The position numbers and the translations under genes are program-made. From Loktanella sp. PT4BL (GTDB lineage: Bacteria > Pseudomonadota > Alphaproteobacteria > Rhodobacterales > Rhodobacteraceae), in NCBI RefSeq assembly GCF_003201935.1, contig NZ_QJJL01000001.1:791319-855318 (forward strand): a stretch of 64,000 bases of DNA. The letters are read 5' to 3'. This document shows, piece by piece, positions 37,284-47,272 of this stretch. Each line of letters begins with the position of its first letter. Position 1 is the stretch's first letter. The notes under the pieces are model-generated. The model had not been told where the DNA came from, did not search any database, and saw nothing but the letters and a program-made list of their open reading frames with translations.

Positions 37284-37680
37284 GCAGGGCGGCCCCGACG
37301 CGATCCTTTTCGACAGAAATGCCGTGATCCGTCGGAATCACCTGGAAGCGGGGTCCCGAAATTCACTTCACGTTCATGTCAGGGCATTTAACGTGATCAA
37401 AAAATAGGCTGGATCACAGTTTTTGCGATTTTTATAGGCGCTGAGGCGTGAGGCGACGGGTTCAACGCGAAATTGCTAGCATATTTCTGCAGTGCAGCAC
37501 CACTTTGGGGCGTCCGAGGAAAACTTCGGCGTCGCGCAAAGGGCTATCCTGCAAGATCGTTCCCTTCACGCGACTACAACATCACTGTTGCGGGTCCTTC
37601 CTACTTGGTCGGTCCAGGGTTGCATAGGGAATTGGTTTCCTGACGCAGCATCCCGCAACGACAACGGGGACCAAAAGACT
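37284..37680. promoter_or_regulatory. Leader/promoter region of the urea transporter operon
   Basis: A 397-base non-coding stretch before urtA. The urtA frame is open through half of it, but that part lacks a signal peptide and a credible start. AT-rich tracts near 37400-37440 are the likely promoter area. A GG...GC pair resembling a sigma-54 site is present there, but its spacing is wrong (12 bases instead of 10), so no specific promoter is called. Confidence 0.4.
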
Positions 37681-38961
37681 ATGACCTTTAGAACTTCTGC
37701 ATTTGTTTTGACTGCCTTGCTGGGCACGACATCTATGGCTGCCGCGCAATGCGCTGATCCGATCAAAGTGGGTGTGCTTCACTCGCTCTCTGGCACGATG
37801 GCGATTTCCGAAACCACGCTCAAAGACACAATGGAATTGCTGATCGAGAACCAGAACGCCGCTGGCGGGTTGCTCGGGTGTGAAATCGAAGCTGTTGTCG
37901 TCGATCCGGCATCCGACTGGCCGCTCTTTGCCGAAAAAGCGCGCGAACTGCTGACCGTCAGCGAAGTCGATGTGATCTTTGGCAGCTGGACATCCGTCAG
38001 CCGGAAATCCGCGCTGCCTGTACTGGAAGAGCTCAACGGCCTGATGTTCTATCCGGTGCAGTATGAGGGCGAGGAAAGCTCGCGCAATGTCTTCTACACT
38101 GGTGCGGCGCCTAACCAGCAGGCGATCCCTGCGACGGATTATTTCCTTGAGGAACTGGGCGTCGAGAAATTCGCGCTTCTGGGCACGGACTATGTCTATC
38201 CACGGACAACGAACAACATTCTTGAGGCCTATCTGCAGTCCAAAGGTATTCCTGCAGAAGACATCTTCGTGAACTACACCCCTTTCGGTCATTCCGACTG
38301 GGCCACAATCGTTGCTGACGTTGTCGCGCTGGGCGCGGATGGCAAGCAGGTTGGCGTCATCTCAACCATAAACGGCGATGCGAACATCGGTTTCTACAAA
38401 GAACTGGCGGCGGCGGGTGTCTCTGCCGATGACCTGCCTGTTGTCGCATTCTCGGTAGGCGAGGAAGAGTTGTCGGGTCTGGATACATCCGACCTTGTCG
38501 GCCATCTGGCTGCATGGAACTACTTCCAGTCCGCAGAATCCGAGCTGAACGACGAATGGGTCGCAGCGTGGAAAGCCAAGATGGGCGAAGACCGCGTAAC
38601 CAACGACCCGATGGAGGCCCACTATATCGGCTTCAACATGTGGGTGAACGCGGTGACCGAGGCGGGTACGACCGACGTTGATGCGGTGCGCGAAGCCATG
38701 TACGGGCAGGAATTCCCGAACCTGACAGGTGGTACGGCGGTCATGCTGCCAAACCACCACCTCGCCAAGCCAGTGCTGATCGGTGAGATCACCGCTGACG
38801 GCCAGTTCGATATCATCAGCCAGACCTCTGAGGTGCCAGGTGATGCATGGACCGATTATCTGCCGGAATCTGCGGTGCTGGTGTCGGATTGGCAAACACT
38901 GGGTTGCGGGATGTATAACACCGAAACCGAAACCTGTGTGCAGTTGACTTCCAACTACTAA
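37681..38961 (+). CDS. urtA: Urea ABC transporter substrate-binding protein
   Basis: A 426-aa periplasmic binding protein of the branched-chain amino acid/amide type. Signal peptide MTFRTSAFVLTALLGTTSMA ends before QCADPIKVGVLHSLSGTMAISE, the UrtA-specific opening. MFYPVQYEGEESSRNVFYTG and FGHSDWATIV are further UrtA blocks. It captures urea (or short amides) for the UrtBC channel. It is the first gene of the urtABCDE operon, which in bacteria is generally controlled by nitrogen status. A perfect hairpin follows the gene. Confidence 0.95.
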   Translation: MTFRTSAFVLTALLGTTSMAAAQCADPIKVGVLHSLSGTMAISETTLKDTMELLIENQNAAGGLLGCEIEAVVVDPASDWPLFAEKARELLTVSEVDVIFGSWTSVSRKSALPVLEELNGLMFYPVQYEGEESSRNVFYTGAAPNQQAIPATDYFLEELGVEKFALLGTDYVYPRTTNNILEAYLQSKGIPAEDIFVNYTPFGHSDWATIVADVVALGADGKQVGVISTINGDANIGFYKELAAAGVSADDLPVVAFSVGEEELSGLDTSDLVGHLAAWNYFQSAESELNDEWVAAWKAKMGEDRVTNDPMEAHYIGFNMWVNAVTEAGTTDVDAVREAMYGQEFPNLTGGTAVMLPNHHLAKPVLIGEITADGQFDIISQTSEVPGDAWTDYLPESAVLVSDWQTLGCGMYNTETETCVQLTSNY

Positions 38962-38970
38962 AGCAGCCGA

Positions 38971-39000
38971 TCAGGGACGCATAATCCAATGCGTCCCTGA
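38971..39000 (+). promoter_or_regulatory. Hairpin between urtA and urtB
   Basis: A perfect 12-bp inverted repeat (TCAGGGACGCAT / ATGCGTCCCTGA) with a 6-base loop, 10 bases after the urtA stop and 33 before urtB. No T-run follows. It fits a 3'-end stabiliser or attenuator that would keep binding-protein mRNA in excess over permease mRNA. Confidence 0.7.
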
Positions 39001-39032
39001 ACCCCTCCCTCACAATATCGGCTTGAATCCAC

Positions 39033-40976
39033 ATGCTGCGATTGCTCTCATTGGCGCTGTCCATGTGCCTGATTTTGCCTGCATCTTTGCAAGCGCAAAC
39101 CCTGCAAGACATCCTGCAAACCCATCAGGACGAGGTGTTGAGCCCCGGTCGCCAAAGCGTCGGTGTGGTGCTCGACGATTTGGTTGCCAGCGGACTGCCA
39201 CAGGCGCTGCCGTTTCTTGAGGCATGGCGCGACCGTGAGATTGTGCAGCGTGACAGTGACGGTTTGTTCTTCCGTGCGATTGAAGAAGATGACGCGATTA
39301 CGCTTGTAGACCTTGATACAGGCACGACAATCACAGTTGCGAATGACGATGGCCTGACCGAGGCGCGCCCCAATGGCGGTGTGCGCCGCGCCATCGGCGA
39401 TGCACTCGTGCAGTTCCAGCTTTCCGATCCCGATATCACCAAACGCCAAGCGGCCGTTGATGCGATCGCCCGCAGCATGGATGCTAGCCAGCTAGGCCCG
39501 TTGCAGGCTTCGATCGCAGGCGAGCCTGACCCTTCCCTGAAAGACACCAAAGAGCGGCTGGCAGGAATGCTTGCGGTCCTGTTTGGCGAAACACAAGAGG
39601 TGCGCATCGCCGCCATCGCAGGCATGGCCGATGACCTTTCGGTTGATGTCCGTGCGGTGCTGAACACCGTCTTGTCGACCCAGCCGCAGGTTGCCGTAGC
39701 CCTTCCCGATGATGCCAATGTCGCACAGGTGCTGACCATTGGTGCCGACCTGACTGCGCAGGAGGCCTATGACCGACTGGTCGCAGCAGAGCTTGCACCT
39801 GCGCTTGTGACAAGCGCCCAAATCCGCGACGCGCTTGTCGCCAATATCGAAGGCGGCATGGTGGGTGGGGTTCCTGTCAGCGCGCTGAACACCGATGCGG
39901 CCCGCGCGGAAGCCTATGACGCGCTTGCCGGTCAGGGGCTGGTCGCCCCGCGCGTGACGCCCGAGGCACAAGAGGCCGCCATCGCGGCACATGTCTTTTA
40001 TCTGCAATACGATGAACCTGATCCAGTCATCACCGATGCCGCCGAGCAGGCTCTGGCAGCCGTTGAAACCCGCGTTGCCGTGAGCCAGGGCATTGATCTG
40101 GGGCTGGATGCGCTGTCGCTGGCCTCGATCTATTTTCTCGCGGCCATCGGGCTTGCAATCACCTTTGGCGTGATGGGCGTGATCAATATGGCCCATGGCG
40201 AATTCATCATGATGGGGGCCTACACCGGCTTCGTCGTGCAGCAGTTTGTGCCGGACTATACGCTGTCGATCATCATCGCATTGCCTTTGGCTTTTGCGAT
40301 CACCTTCGGCGCTGGTGTCGCGATGGAGCGTTTGGTCATCCGGCATCTTTATCACCGTCCGCTTGAAACCCTCTTGGCAACATTCGGCATCTCGATTGCC
40401 TTGCAGCAGCTTGCCAAGAACATCTTCGGCACCCAAGCGCGCCCGCTGACGTCACCTGAATGGCTGGACGGGGCGCTCGTGTTCAACGACGTGATCGCAA
40501 TCAGCTATATCCGTATCGCGATTTTCGTGCTGGCGCTGCTGTTCTTGGGACTGATCCTGTTTGTGCTCAAACGCACGCGGCTGGGGCTGGAAGTGCGCGC
40601 TGTGACGCAAAACCCCGGCATGGCGGCCTCGATGGGGATCAACCCTGACAAGATCAACATGCTGACTTTCGGTTTGGGTTCGGGCATCGCCGGCATCGCC
40701 GGTGTCGCGATCGGGCTATATGCCAAGGTTACCTCCGAGATGGGCGCGGATTACATCGTGCAAAGCTTTATGACCGTGGTCGTGGGCGGTGTCGGCAATG
40801 TTTGGGGTACGCTCGCAGGCGCGTCGCTGATCGGTTTCCTTCAAAAGGGGATCGAGTGGCTGAACCCGTCCAACACGCTTGCCGCACAGACCTATATGAT
40901 CCTGTTCATCATCCTGTTCATTCAATTCCGGCCAAAGGGCATCGTCGCCCTCAAGGGCCGCGCGGCGGCGGATTAA
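39033..40976 (+). CDS. urtB: Urea ABC transporter permease UrtB with a large N-terminal domain
   Basis: A 647-aa protein. A signal/anchor segment is followed by about 330 residues of helical, repeat-like periplasmic sequence (ADDLSVDVRAVLNTVLS...), and then a LivH-type permease (about residues 355-645) with AIGLAITFGVMGVINMAHGE and the coupling-loop region RAVTQNPGMAASMGI. The N-terminal extension is characteristic of proteobacterial UrtB but long here. With UrtC it forms the inner-membrane urea channel. urtC follows 3 bases after its stop. Confidence 0.93.
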   Translation: MLRLLSLALSMCLILPASLQAQTLQDILQTHQDEVLSPGRQSVGVVLDDLVASGLPQALPFLEAWRDREIVQRDSDGLFFRAIEEDDAITLVDLDTGTTITVANDDGLTEARPNGGVRRAIGDALVQFQLSDPDITKRQAAVDAIARSMDASQLGPLQASIAGEPDPSLKDTKERLAGMLAVLFGETQEVRIAAIAGMADDLSVDVRAVLNTVLSTQPQVAVALPDDANVAQVLTIGADLTAQEAYDRLVAAELAPALVTSAQIRDALVANIEGGMVGGVPVSALNTDAARAEAYDALAGQGLVAPRVTPEAQEAAIAAHVFYLQYDEPDPVITDAAEQALAAVETRVAVSQGIDLGLDALSLASIYFLAAIGLAITFGVMGVINMAHGEFIMMGAYTGFVVQQFVPDYTLSIIIALPLAFAITFGAGVAMERLVIRHLYHRPLETLLATFGISIALQQLAKNIFGTQARPLTSPEWLDGALVFNDVIAISYIRIAIFVLALLFLGLILFVLKRTRLGLEVRAVTQNPGMAASMGINPDKINMLTFGLGSGIAGIAGVAIGLYAKVTSEMGADYIVQSFMTVVVGGVGNVWGTLAGASLIGFLQKGIEWLNPSNTLAAQTYMILFIILFIQFRPKGIVALKGRAAAD

Positions 40977-40979
40977 CTC

Positions 40980-42146
40980 ATGCGGAAATCATTCCTTGCC
41001 GAAAATCCATCTGTTCTGTGGTTCATCGCGATCCTTGCGGTATTCACTCTCGTGGTCACGCTCTTGTCCGAGGTGACGGGGGTCGGGCTGATATCGACTT
41101 CTTTTGTCAAAACACTGGGCAAGACGCTGTGTCTCTGTCTTGTCGCCATCGCGATGGATGTGGTTTGGGGCTATTGCGGAATCCTGTCACTGGGGCATTT
41201 CGCCTTCTTCGGTATTGGCGGCTATGCCATAGGCATGTGGTTGATGTACGCCCGCACCGAAGGGATCGTGATTGAAAGCTTCGCAGGCCAGCCTATACCG
41301 CCGACCCCGCAGGAAGTGTCTGACGCCATCGGTAACCAGATTTTTGGGGTCGTGGGCAGTTCCGAATTCCCGCTGATCTGGGGCTTTGCGGATAGTCTGT
41401 TCTTGCAATTGCTGATGGTCGTGCTTGTACCGGGTCTGTTGGCACTGGTCTTTGGCTGGCTGGCGTTCCGTTCGCGGGTGACGGGCGTGTATCTGTCGAT
41501 CCTCACCCAAGCGATGACGCTGGCCCTTGCGCTGTACCTCTTCCAGAACGACAGCGGCTTGCGCGGCAACAACGGTTTGTCGGGCCTACAGAATATCCCT
41601 GGGTTTGAGGATGCGTCGCAGGCAAGCATCTCGATTGTCTTCTTCATCGCCTCGGCTGTCGCACTGGCCGCCGGATATGTGTTCTTTGCGTGGATCGTGT
41701 CGGGCAAGATGGGCAGCGTCATCAAAGGGATCCGCGATAACGAAGCGCGGGTGCGCTTTCTGGGCTACCATGTGGAAAGCTACAAACTCTTTGTCTTTAC
41801 GACCACGGCAGTCGTCGCAGGCATCGCAGGCGCGCTCTATTACCCGCAGGCAGGCATCATCAACCCCGGTGAAATCGCGCCCATTGCGTCGATCTATCTG
41901 GCGGTCTGGGTCGCCATCGGCGGGCGCGGGCGGCTCTATGGCGCGGTGATCGGGGCGGCCTTTGTGTCGCTCTTGTCGAGCTGGTTTACCGGCGGCGGCG
42001 CGCCCGACATCAACCTCGGATTTTACGTCATCCAATGGACCGATTGGTGGCTGGTGCTCTTGGGCTTCTCGTTCGTAGCCGTCACATTGTTCTTCCCCAA
42101 AGGGATTGGCGGCCTCTTTGACCTGCTGGTGAGGAAGCAATCATGA
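40980..42146 (+). CDS. urtC: Urea ABC transporter permease
   Basis: A 388-aa LivM-type permease with about ten membrane segments. Marker segments are VWGYCGILSLGHFAFFGIGGYA, typical of this family, the UrtC-like insert AGQPIPPTPQEV, and the coupling region IRDNEARVRFLGY. It pairs with UrtB. The stop overlaps the urtD start by 4 bases. Confidence 0.94.
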   Translation: MRKSFLAENPSVLWFIAILAVFTLVVTLLSEVTGVGLISTSFVKTLGKTLCLCLVAIAMDVVWGYCGILSLGHFAFFGIGGYAIGMWLMYARTEGIVIESFAGQPIPPTPQEVSDAIGNQIFGVVGSSEFPLIWGFADSLFLQLLMVVLVPGLLALVFGWLAFRSRVTGVYLSILTQAMTLALALYLFQNDSGLRGNNGLSGLQNIPGFEDASQASISIVFFIASAVALAAGYVFFAWIVSGKMGSVIKGIRDNEARVRFLGYHVESYKLFVFTTTAVVAGIAGALYYPQAGIINPGEIAPIASIYLAVWVAIGGRGRLYGAVIGAAFVSLLSSWFTGGGAPDINLGFYVIQWTDWWLVLLGFSFVAVTLFFPKGIGGLFDLLVRKQS

Positions 42147-42892
42147 GCATGCTCTTGGAAGTCTCGGGCGTCACTGTCACCTTTGACGGATTTCGGGCCA
42201 TCAACAACCTGTCGATCAACTTTGCCCCGACCGAGCTGCGCGCGATTATCGGCCCGAACGGTGCCGGCAAGACGACATTTATGGATATCGTGACCGGCAA
42301 GACAAAGCCGGACACGGGGCATGTGATCTGGGGTGATCGGAATATTTCGCTTCTTGGCATGTCCGAAAGCCAGATTGCCCGCGAAGGGATCGGGCGGAAA
42401 TTCCAGAAACCGACCGTATTCGAGGCGCAGACCGTCCGTCAGAACCTTGCCATGGCACTGAAAAACCCGCGTGGGCCATTTGCGGTGCTGATGCACAAGA
42501 AAACCAGATCCAATGCAGAACGGATCGAGGCTATCGCAGGACAGGTTGGCCTGTCTGACAGCCTGACCCGCGTGGCGGGCGAGTTGAGCCATGGCCAGAA
42601 ACAGTGGCTCGAAATCGGGATGCTGCTGGCACAAGAGCCGCGCTTGATGCTGGTCGATGAACCCGCCGCTGGAATGACGCCGGAGGAGCGCGAGAAAACC
42701 ACTGACATCCTGAAAGAGGCGGCCAAGACGCGGGCGGTTGTCGTGGTGGAGCACGACATGGAGTTCGTCCGCCGGCTTGATTGCAAGGTCACCGTCTTGC
42801 ACGAAGGAGCTGTTCTTGCGGAAGGCAGCCTTGATCATGTGACCTCGAACCAGACCGTGATTGATGTCTATCTGGGGCGCGCCCATGCTTGA
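42143..42892 (+). CDS. urtD: Urea ABC transporter ATP-binding protein
   Basis: A 249-aa LivG-type ATPase. Walker A is GPNGAGKTT (about residues 37-45), the signature is the degenerate ELSHGQKQW, and Walker B is LMLVDEPAAGM. H-loop VVEHDMEFV follows. The degenerate signature (S-H-G-Q instead of S-G-G-Q) is normal in UrtD. It energises UrtBC together with UrtE. Overlaps urtC (4 bases) and urtE (8 bases). Confidence 0.94.
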   Translation: MSMLLEVSGVTVTFDGFRAINNLSINFAPTELRAIIGPNGAGKTTFMDIVTGKTKPDTGHVIWGDRNISLLGMSESQIAREGIGRKFQKPTVFEAQTVRQNLAMALKNPRGPFAVLMHKKTRSNAERIEAIAGQVGLSDSLTRVAGELSHGQKQWLEIGMLLAQEPRLMLVDEPAAGMTPEEREKTTDILKEAAKTRAVVVVEHDMEFVRRLDCKVTVLHEGAVLAEGSLDHVTSNQTVIDVYLGRAHA

Positions 42893-43580
42893 TGTGCAAA
42901 ACCTTGATCTGAAATACGGGCAGAGCCAGATCCTGTTTGATATCTCGCTTCAGGCGGAAACGGGTAAAATCACGGCGGTGATGGGCAACAACGGCGTTGG
43001 CAAAACCAGTTTGCTCAAGGCGATCTCGGGGCGGCATCCGATTGCAGCCGGGATTGCGACGGTGGCCGGAGCGCCGGTACAACTGACATCGGCCTATCAC
43101 GCGGCACGGGCAGGGATCGCCTATGTTCCGCAAGGGCGCGAGGTGTTCGCGATGATGAGCGTTATGGAAAATCTTGAGACAGGTTTTGCCTGTCTGCCAA
43201 AGGCAGAACATGCCATTCCCGACTATATTTTTGGGCTCTTTCCTGTGCTGCGGGATATGCAAACGCGGCGCGGCGGAGACCTGTCGGGCGGCCAGCAACA
43301 GCAGCTTGCCATTGCCCGCGCGCTGATTACCAAACCAAAGGTTCTCCTGCTGGATGAACCGACCGAAGGCATCCAGCCCAATGTGATCCAGCAGATCGGC
43401 GATGCGCTCGAAACATTGCGTGATGAAGGCCAGATGGCCATCGTTCTGGTCGAGCAGAACGCCGATTTTGCCTACCGGATTGCGGATACATTCACCGTGA
43501 TGGAACAGGGCTGGGTCAAGCGGAGAGCGGCAAAAGAGGACTACACGAAAGAGGCTCTTATGGCAGATCTCGCGCTATAG
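42885..43580 (+). CDS. urtE: Urea ABC transporter ATP-binding protein
   Basis: A 231-aa LivF-type ATPase. Walker A is GNNGVGKTS, the signature DLSGGQQQQ and Walker B VLLLDEPTEGIQP, the last being typical of UrtE. The ATG at 42885 overlaps the urtD stop by 8 bases. An upstream in-frame start (42861) lies inside urtD and is unlikely. It is the last gene of the operon. Confidence 0.94.
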   Translation: MLDVQNLDLKYGQSQILFDISLQAETGKITAVMGNNGVGKTSLLKAISGRHPIAAGIATVAGAPVQLTSAYHAARAGIAYVPQGREVFAMMSVMENLETGFACLPKAEHAIPDYIFGLFPVLRDMQTRRGGDLSGGQQQQLAIARALITKPKVLLLDEPTEGIQPNVIQQIGDALETLRDEGQMAIVLVEQNADFAYRIADTFTVMEQGWVKRRAAKEDYTKEALMADLAL

Positions 43581-43798
43581 AGGTGGGTATCTGACAACAT
43601 TGGAAGCAGAGGGCAGGGGGGCTGAAAAGGGCGCGGCGCGCCAAAGCGCTTTGCGGACGCGTTGTCTGCCCCTGTCGAGCAGTCGCCTGCTCTCCGCTGA
43701 GCACGTTGCCACAGTGACACATTGCTTGTAGGGCTGTTCTCCGATTGGGCAAAGCGCCGCGACTTCCGGGCTTTGTTGGGAATGATTGGGGGACGGAT

Positions 43799-44791
43799 AT
43801 GAAACGTCGATCACTGCTTCGTTCTGGAAAGCTTGTGTCTGCAATCGGCCTCGGCTGTATGAGCTTTTCCGGTTTCTATGGACCTTCAGATGAGCAAGAG
43901 GCCCACGACACTCTCGCGGCTGCCCAACGTCTGGGGATTGATTTGTTGGATACCGCGAATGTCTACGGTTTGGGTTCGTCCGAAGAAATCATCGGCCGTT
44001 ACCTCAAACGCAATCCTTCGGACTTCACGATCGCGACCAAGGCAGGTATTTGGCGTGATCGCGAGCACGGCAATCGTGGCTTCCGGAACGATGCGGCCTA
44101 TCTGAGAACCGAGCTGGAAGGGTCACTCCGCCGGCTTGGGGTTGAACATATCGACCTGTTTTACGTGCATCGTCGTGACCGCAGCTTGGAAATTGAAGAG
44201 GTTATGGGCACGCTGCTTGAACTCAAGGCCGAGGGAAAAGTCTCGGGCATCGGTTTTTCTGAAATTTCGCCCGCCAGCCTGAGGCGCGCCGTAGCCGTTG
44301 GGCCCGTGGATGCGGTACAGAGCGAGTATTCGCTTTGGACACGTCAACCGGAACTCGGACTTGTGCAGGCCTGTAACGAGTTGGGGGTCACTCTGGTCGC
44401 CTATTCGCCGCTGGGGCGCGGTATGTTTGCAGACCGTTCACCTGATCCTGTCAATTTCGGAGATGCGGATTTCCGCAAGAACAATCCGCGGTTCCTGCCA
44501 CCGAACTTTGAATTTAACCTTGGAAAACTGGCCGCCTTCAAGGCCTATGCAGCCGATCATGGGTTCACAACTGCTGCGCTTGCGCTGGCATGGTGTCTGG
44601 CACGGGGCGAGCATGTGATCCCAATTCCCGGTACGCGCACCGCCGATCATCTCGCAGAATGTGCCGCCGGTGCTTCCATCGATGTGACTGAAGCAATGAT
44701 GGCCGAGATCGAGAGCATGCTGCCAGTCGGCTGGGCATGCGGTGATCGCTATGCAGAAGCCCAATGGAACGGGCCGGAAGGCTATTGCTAG
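43799..44791 (+). CDS. Aldo/keto reductase
   Basis: A 330-aa NADPH-dependent TIM-barrel oxidoreductase. The catalytic tetrad is visible: D and Y in LLDTANVYGLGSSE, K in IATKAG and H in FYVHRRDR. Cofactor-binding PGTRTADHLAE is near the C-terminus. It resembles the AKR11/13 group (YghZ/YdhF-like general reductases). The start at 43799 is preceded by GGGGGA. It stands alone after the urt operon, and its substrate is unknown. It converges on the TRAP permease gene with 30 bases between stops. Confidence 0.88.
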   Translation: MKRRSLLRSGKLVSAIGLGCMSFSGFYGPSDEQEAHDTLAAAQRLGIDLLDTANVYGLGSSEEIIGRYLKRNPSDFTIATKAGIWRDREHGNRGFRNDAAYLRTELEGSLRRLGVEHIDLFYVHRRDRSLEIEEVMGTLLELKAEGKVSGIGFSEISPASLRRAVAVGPVDAVQSEYSLWTRQPELGLVQACNELGVTLVAYSPLGRGMFADRSPDPVNFGDADFRKNNPRFLPPNFEFNLGKLAAFKAYAADHGFTTAALALAWCLARGEHVIPIPGTRTADHLAECAAGASIDVTEAMMAEIESMLPVGWACGDRYAEAQWNGPEGYC

Positions 44792-44821
44792 GACACCTCA
44801 GAGACCGCGCGATCATCCCGC

Positions 44822-47119
44822 TCAGTCAGCCCCGCGCACTGGAATGGCGGCGTCCGGATCAGGTTGGAAAATTTTCTGGATAAAGAAGATACCAACCGCC
44901 GCACCGATGCCGACCAAATCGCTCAACCAGCCGCCTTCGATCATGAAGAGAGCGGCGAGGATCAGGCCAACCCGCAAGAACCACGCGGGCCGCGATCCCA
45001 TGAACCAGCCCTGCACGCCTGATGATAGCAAGAAAACGCCAAATGTGGCCGTGATGCCTGACCTGATGACCTCTAGCCAGCTGCCTTCCATCAGGATGGC
45101 GCTGTTGTAGAAGAACATGAATGGCACGATGAAGGCCGCAATCCCGATCTTGAACGACGCAACGGATGTCTCTATCGGGTTGGCCCCCGAAATACCCGCA
45201 GCAGCATAACTGGCCAAAGCCACGGGCGGTGTAATCGCCGAGACAACCGCAAAGTAGAAGACAAAGAAATGCGCGGTCAGCTGCGGAATACCAAGTTGGA
45301 TCAAACCTGGTGCGACGACAGATGCAGCGACAGCATAGGCGGCAGTTGTCGGCATCCCCATGCCTAGCAGGATGGCGATGCACATGGCAAAGAAGAGCGC
45401 CAGAAGCTGGCTGACACCTGCAAGGTCAAGCAAGACTGCAGAGAAGCGTGCGCCGACGCCTGTCAGGCTGATGACCCCCACGATGATGCCCGCACAGGCA
45501 CAGACGGTGATGATCTGGATGGACATCACACCCGCAAGCTCGAACGCCTTGAGGATCGACCGCAGGCCCATCCGATGCGGCGTTAACCAAGACACTACAG
45601 CCGCTGCGACTGTAGCCAGTGTGCCCGCACGAATGACCGAGTACCCGAGGAACAGCGCAAAGATCAGAATGATGATCGGGATGAAGAGATAAATCTGGCG
45701 GATCAGTTTCGCGAATTTGGGCAGTTCGTCTTCGCGCATCCCGCGCATGTTCAGCTTTGCCGCCTCGAAATCGACCATGAAGTAAATCGAGGCAAAGTAA
45801 AGGATCGCGGGGATGATGGCCGCAATCGCGATTTCCTGATAGGGAATACCGGTGATTTCGGCCATAATGAAGGCGCCCGCACCCATGATCGGGGGCATGA
45901 TCTGGCCACCGGTCGAGGCTGCCGCCTCGATCGCGCCTGCGGTTTTCTTGTGGTATCCGACTTTCTTCATTAGCGGGATCGTCAATGACCCCGTGGCCAC
46001 AACATTGCCCGCCGATGTGCCATTGATCATACCCATCAGCCCCGATGCGAAGATCGCGACTTTCGCGGGTCCACCGCGCGCGCGACCCGCCGCAGCGAAG
46101 GCAAAGTTCACGAAGTAGTCGCCCACTTTGGAGGCTTGCAGGAATGCTGCGAAGATAATGAACAGGATGATGTAGGTCGATGACACAGCAGTCGTTGGCC
46201 CAAGGATGCCCGCGTCGGAATAGACATGACCAAAGAAGCGCTGCCAGCTATAGGCGCTTTGCACCGCAAGTATACCCGGCAGCAGGTGCGCGGTGAAAGT
46301 GTAAAGCAAAAACACCCCGGTGATGATGACCAGGGCAAGGCCCGCCACGCGGCGCGTGAGCTCGAGGATCATCGCGGCACCGGCTGTTGCTGCGAAGGCC
46401 ACGCCAATCGGTACGAATGGCGTACCGACCGAATTGCGGGCAGCAGTACCGTAAATTGCCACAAGGTAAATCGCGACGACCACACCACAGATTGCAAGAA
46501 CAATGTCAGAGGCCGCGAAAAGTTCGCGGCCGCGGCGTTCGAACCACCCGAGCAGGATCGCGCCAAACGTGGCGATCAACAACGGGATGCCGAACCAGCG
46601 GACCTCTGCCTGATAGATATCAGTGCCCGGAAAAGCGGCCCATGTGGTTAGTCCGCCCATCTGCGGCAGGGTCCCGGAACTGATTGTATTTGAGAATCCA
46701 ACTGCTGTCGCACCGGCAGTCAGTGCCGGGATCGCAAGGACGAGCGAGATCCATGACAGGATTGATGTGCCTTTATGCTCTTTGTCGGGATGAAAGCTGT
46801 GCGCAGAGAAAAGCAGGAACCCCAGCGCCAGCGCGCCCGCGATGTGAATGATGCGGAAATTCCACGTCTCCATCGGGAACTGCGGAAGGAATGGTATTTC
46901 GACGCCGGTCCAGTCTGAAATCGAAAGGCCGTTCAAAGCAATCATGTGGAACGCGGCATAGAGCGTCGAGAGCGCTGCAATGAAGAGATAGCCGTTGCCA
47001 GTAAACAGCCGACGATTGCCCTCAATGGGCTCTTCGTCCACTCCCTCGGCCAAGACTGTCGTCTTGTCTTCCAAAGCTGCGGAGTCTGTGATCTCGTTGT
47101 TATTCGCCTGCTCTGCCAT
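44822..47119 (-). CDS. TRAP-TAXI transporter fused permease (4TM + 12TM)
   Basis: A 765-aa polytopic protein combining the small DctQ-like and large DctM-like subunits, the form that pairs with TAXI-type binding proteins. Family blocks include GNVVATGSLTIPLMKKVGY, GGQIMPPIMGAGAFIMAE and LLGMGMPTTAAYAVAAS, typical of DctM. The ATG at 47119 (MAEQANNNEITDS) is preferred over the longer frame. It uses an ion gradient to import the ligand captured by the binding protein encoded upstream on the same strand; a terminator (47222-47259) separates the two genes. Confidence 0.92.
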   Translation of the reverse strand: MAEQANNNEITDSAALEDKTTVLAEGVDEEPIEGNRRLFTGNGYLFIAALSTLYAAFHMIALNGLSISDWTGVEIPFLPQFPMETWNFRIIHIAGALALGFLLFSAHSFHPDKEHKGTSILSWISLVLAIPALTAGATAVGFSNTISSGTLPQMGGLTTWAAFPGTDIYQAEVRWFGIPLLIATFGAILLGWFERRGRELFAASDIVLAICGVVVAIYLVAIYGTAARNSVGTPFVPIGVAFAATAGAAMILELTRRVAGLALVIITGVFLLYTFTAHLLPGILAVQSAYSWQRFFGHVYSDAGILGPTTAVSSTYIILFIIFAAFLQASKVGDYFVNFAFAAAGRARGGPAKVAIFASGLMGMINGTSAGNVVATGSLTIPLMKKVGYHKKTAGAIEAAASTGGQIMPPIMGAGAFIMAEITGIPYQEIAIAAIIPAILYFASIYFMVDFEAAKLNMRGMREDELPKFAKLIRQIYLFIPIIILIFALFLGYSVIRAGTLATVAAAVVSWLTPHRMGLRSILKAFELAGVMSIQIITVCACAGIIVGVISLTGVGARFSAVLLDLAGVSQLLALFFAMCIAILLGMGMPTTAAYAVAASVVAPGLIQLGIPQLTAHFFVFYFAVVSAITPPVALASYAAAGISGANPIETSVASFKIGIAAFIVPFMFFYNSAILMEGSWLEVIRSGITATFGVFLLSSGVQGWFMGSRPAWFLRVGLILAALFMIEGGWLSDLVGIGAAVGIFFIQKIFQPDPDAAIPVRGAD

Positions 47120-47221
47120 GGTTCCCCCCGTCGGCCAGCAATCCCTTAGTGACGTATGATAACGAAGGTTTTGTTTTATCGGAACCATTGTTATCAGCCG
47201 CAGGATCTTGTCCGTCCTGTT

Positions 47222-47259
47222 AAAAAAACGCATCGGCCAGCCAGGCGCCAGCCGATGCG
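47222..47259 (-). terminator. Intrinsic terminator after the TAXI binding-protein gene
   Basis: The 9-bp inverted repeat CGCATCGGC / GCCGATGCG with a 13-base loop is followed on the minus strand by seven T residues. It stands 14 bases after the binding-protein stop and before the permease start, so most transcripts should stop here and only read-through reaches the permease. Confidence 0.85.
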
Positions 47260-47272
47260 CGACTGTTGTGTA

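Noticed and set aside
37405..37440. Sigma-54-like GG...GC pair upstream of urtA
   Set aside because: Spacing between GG and GC is 12 bases instead of 10.
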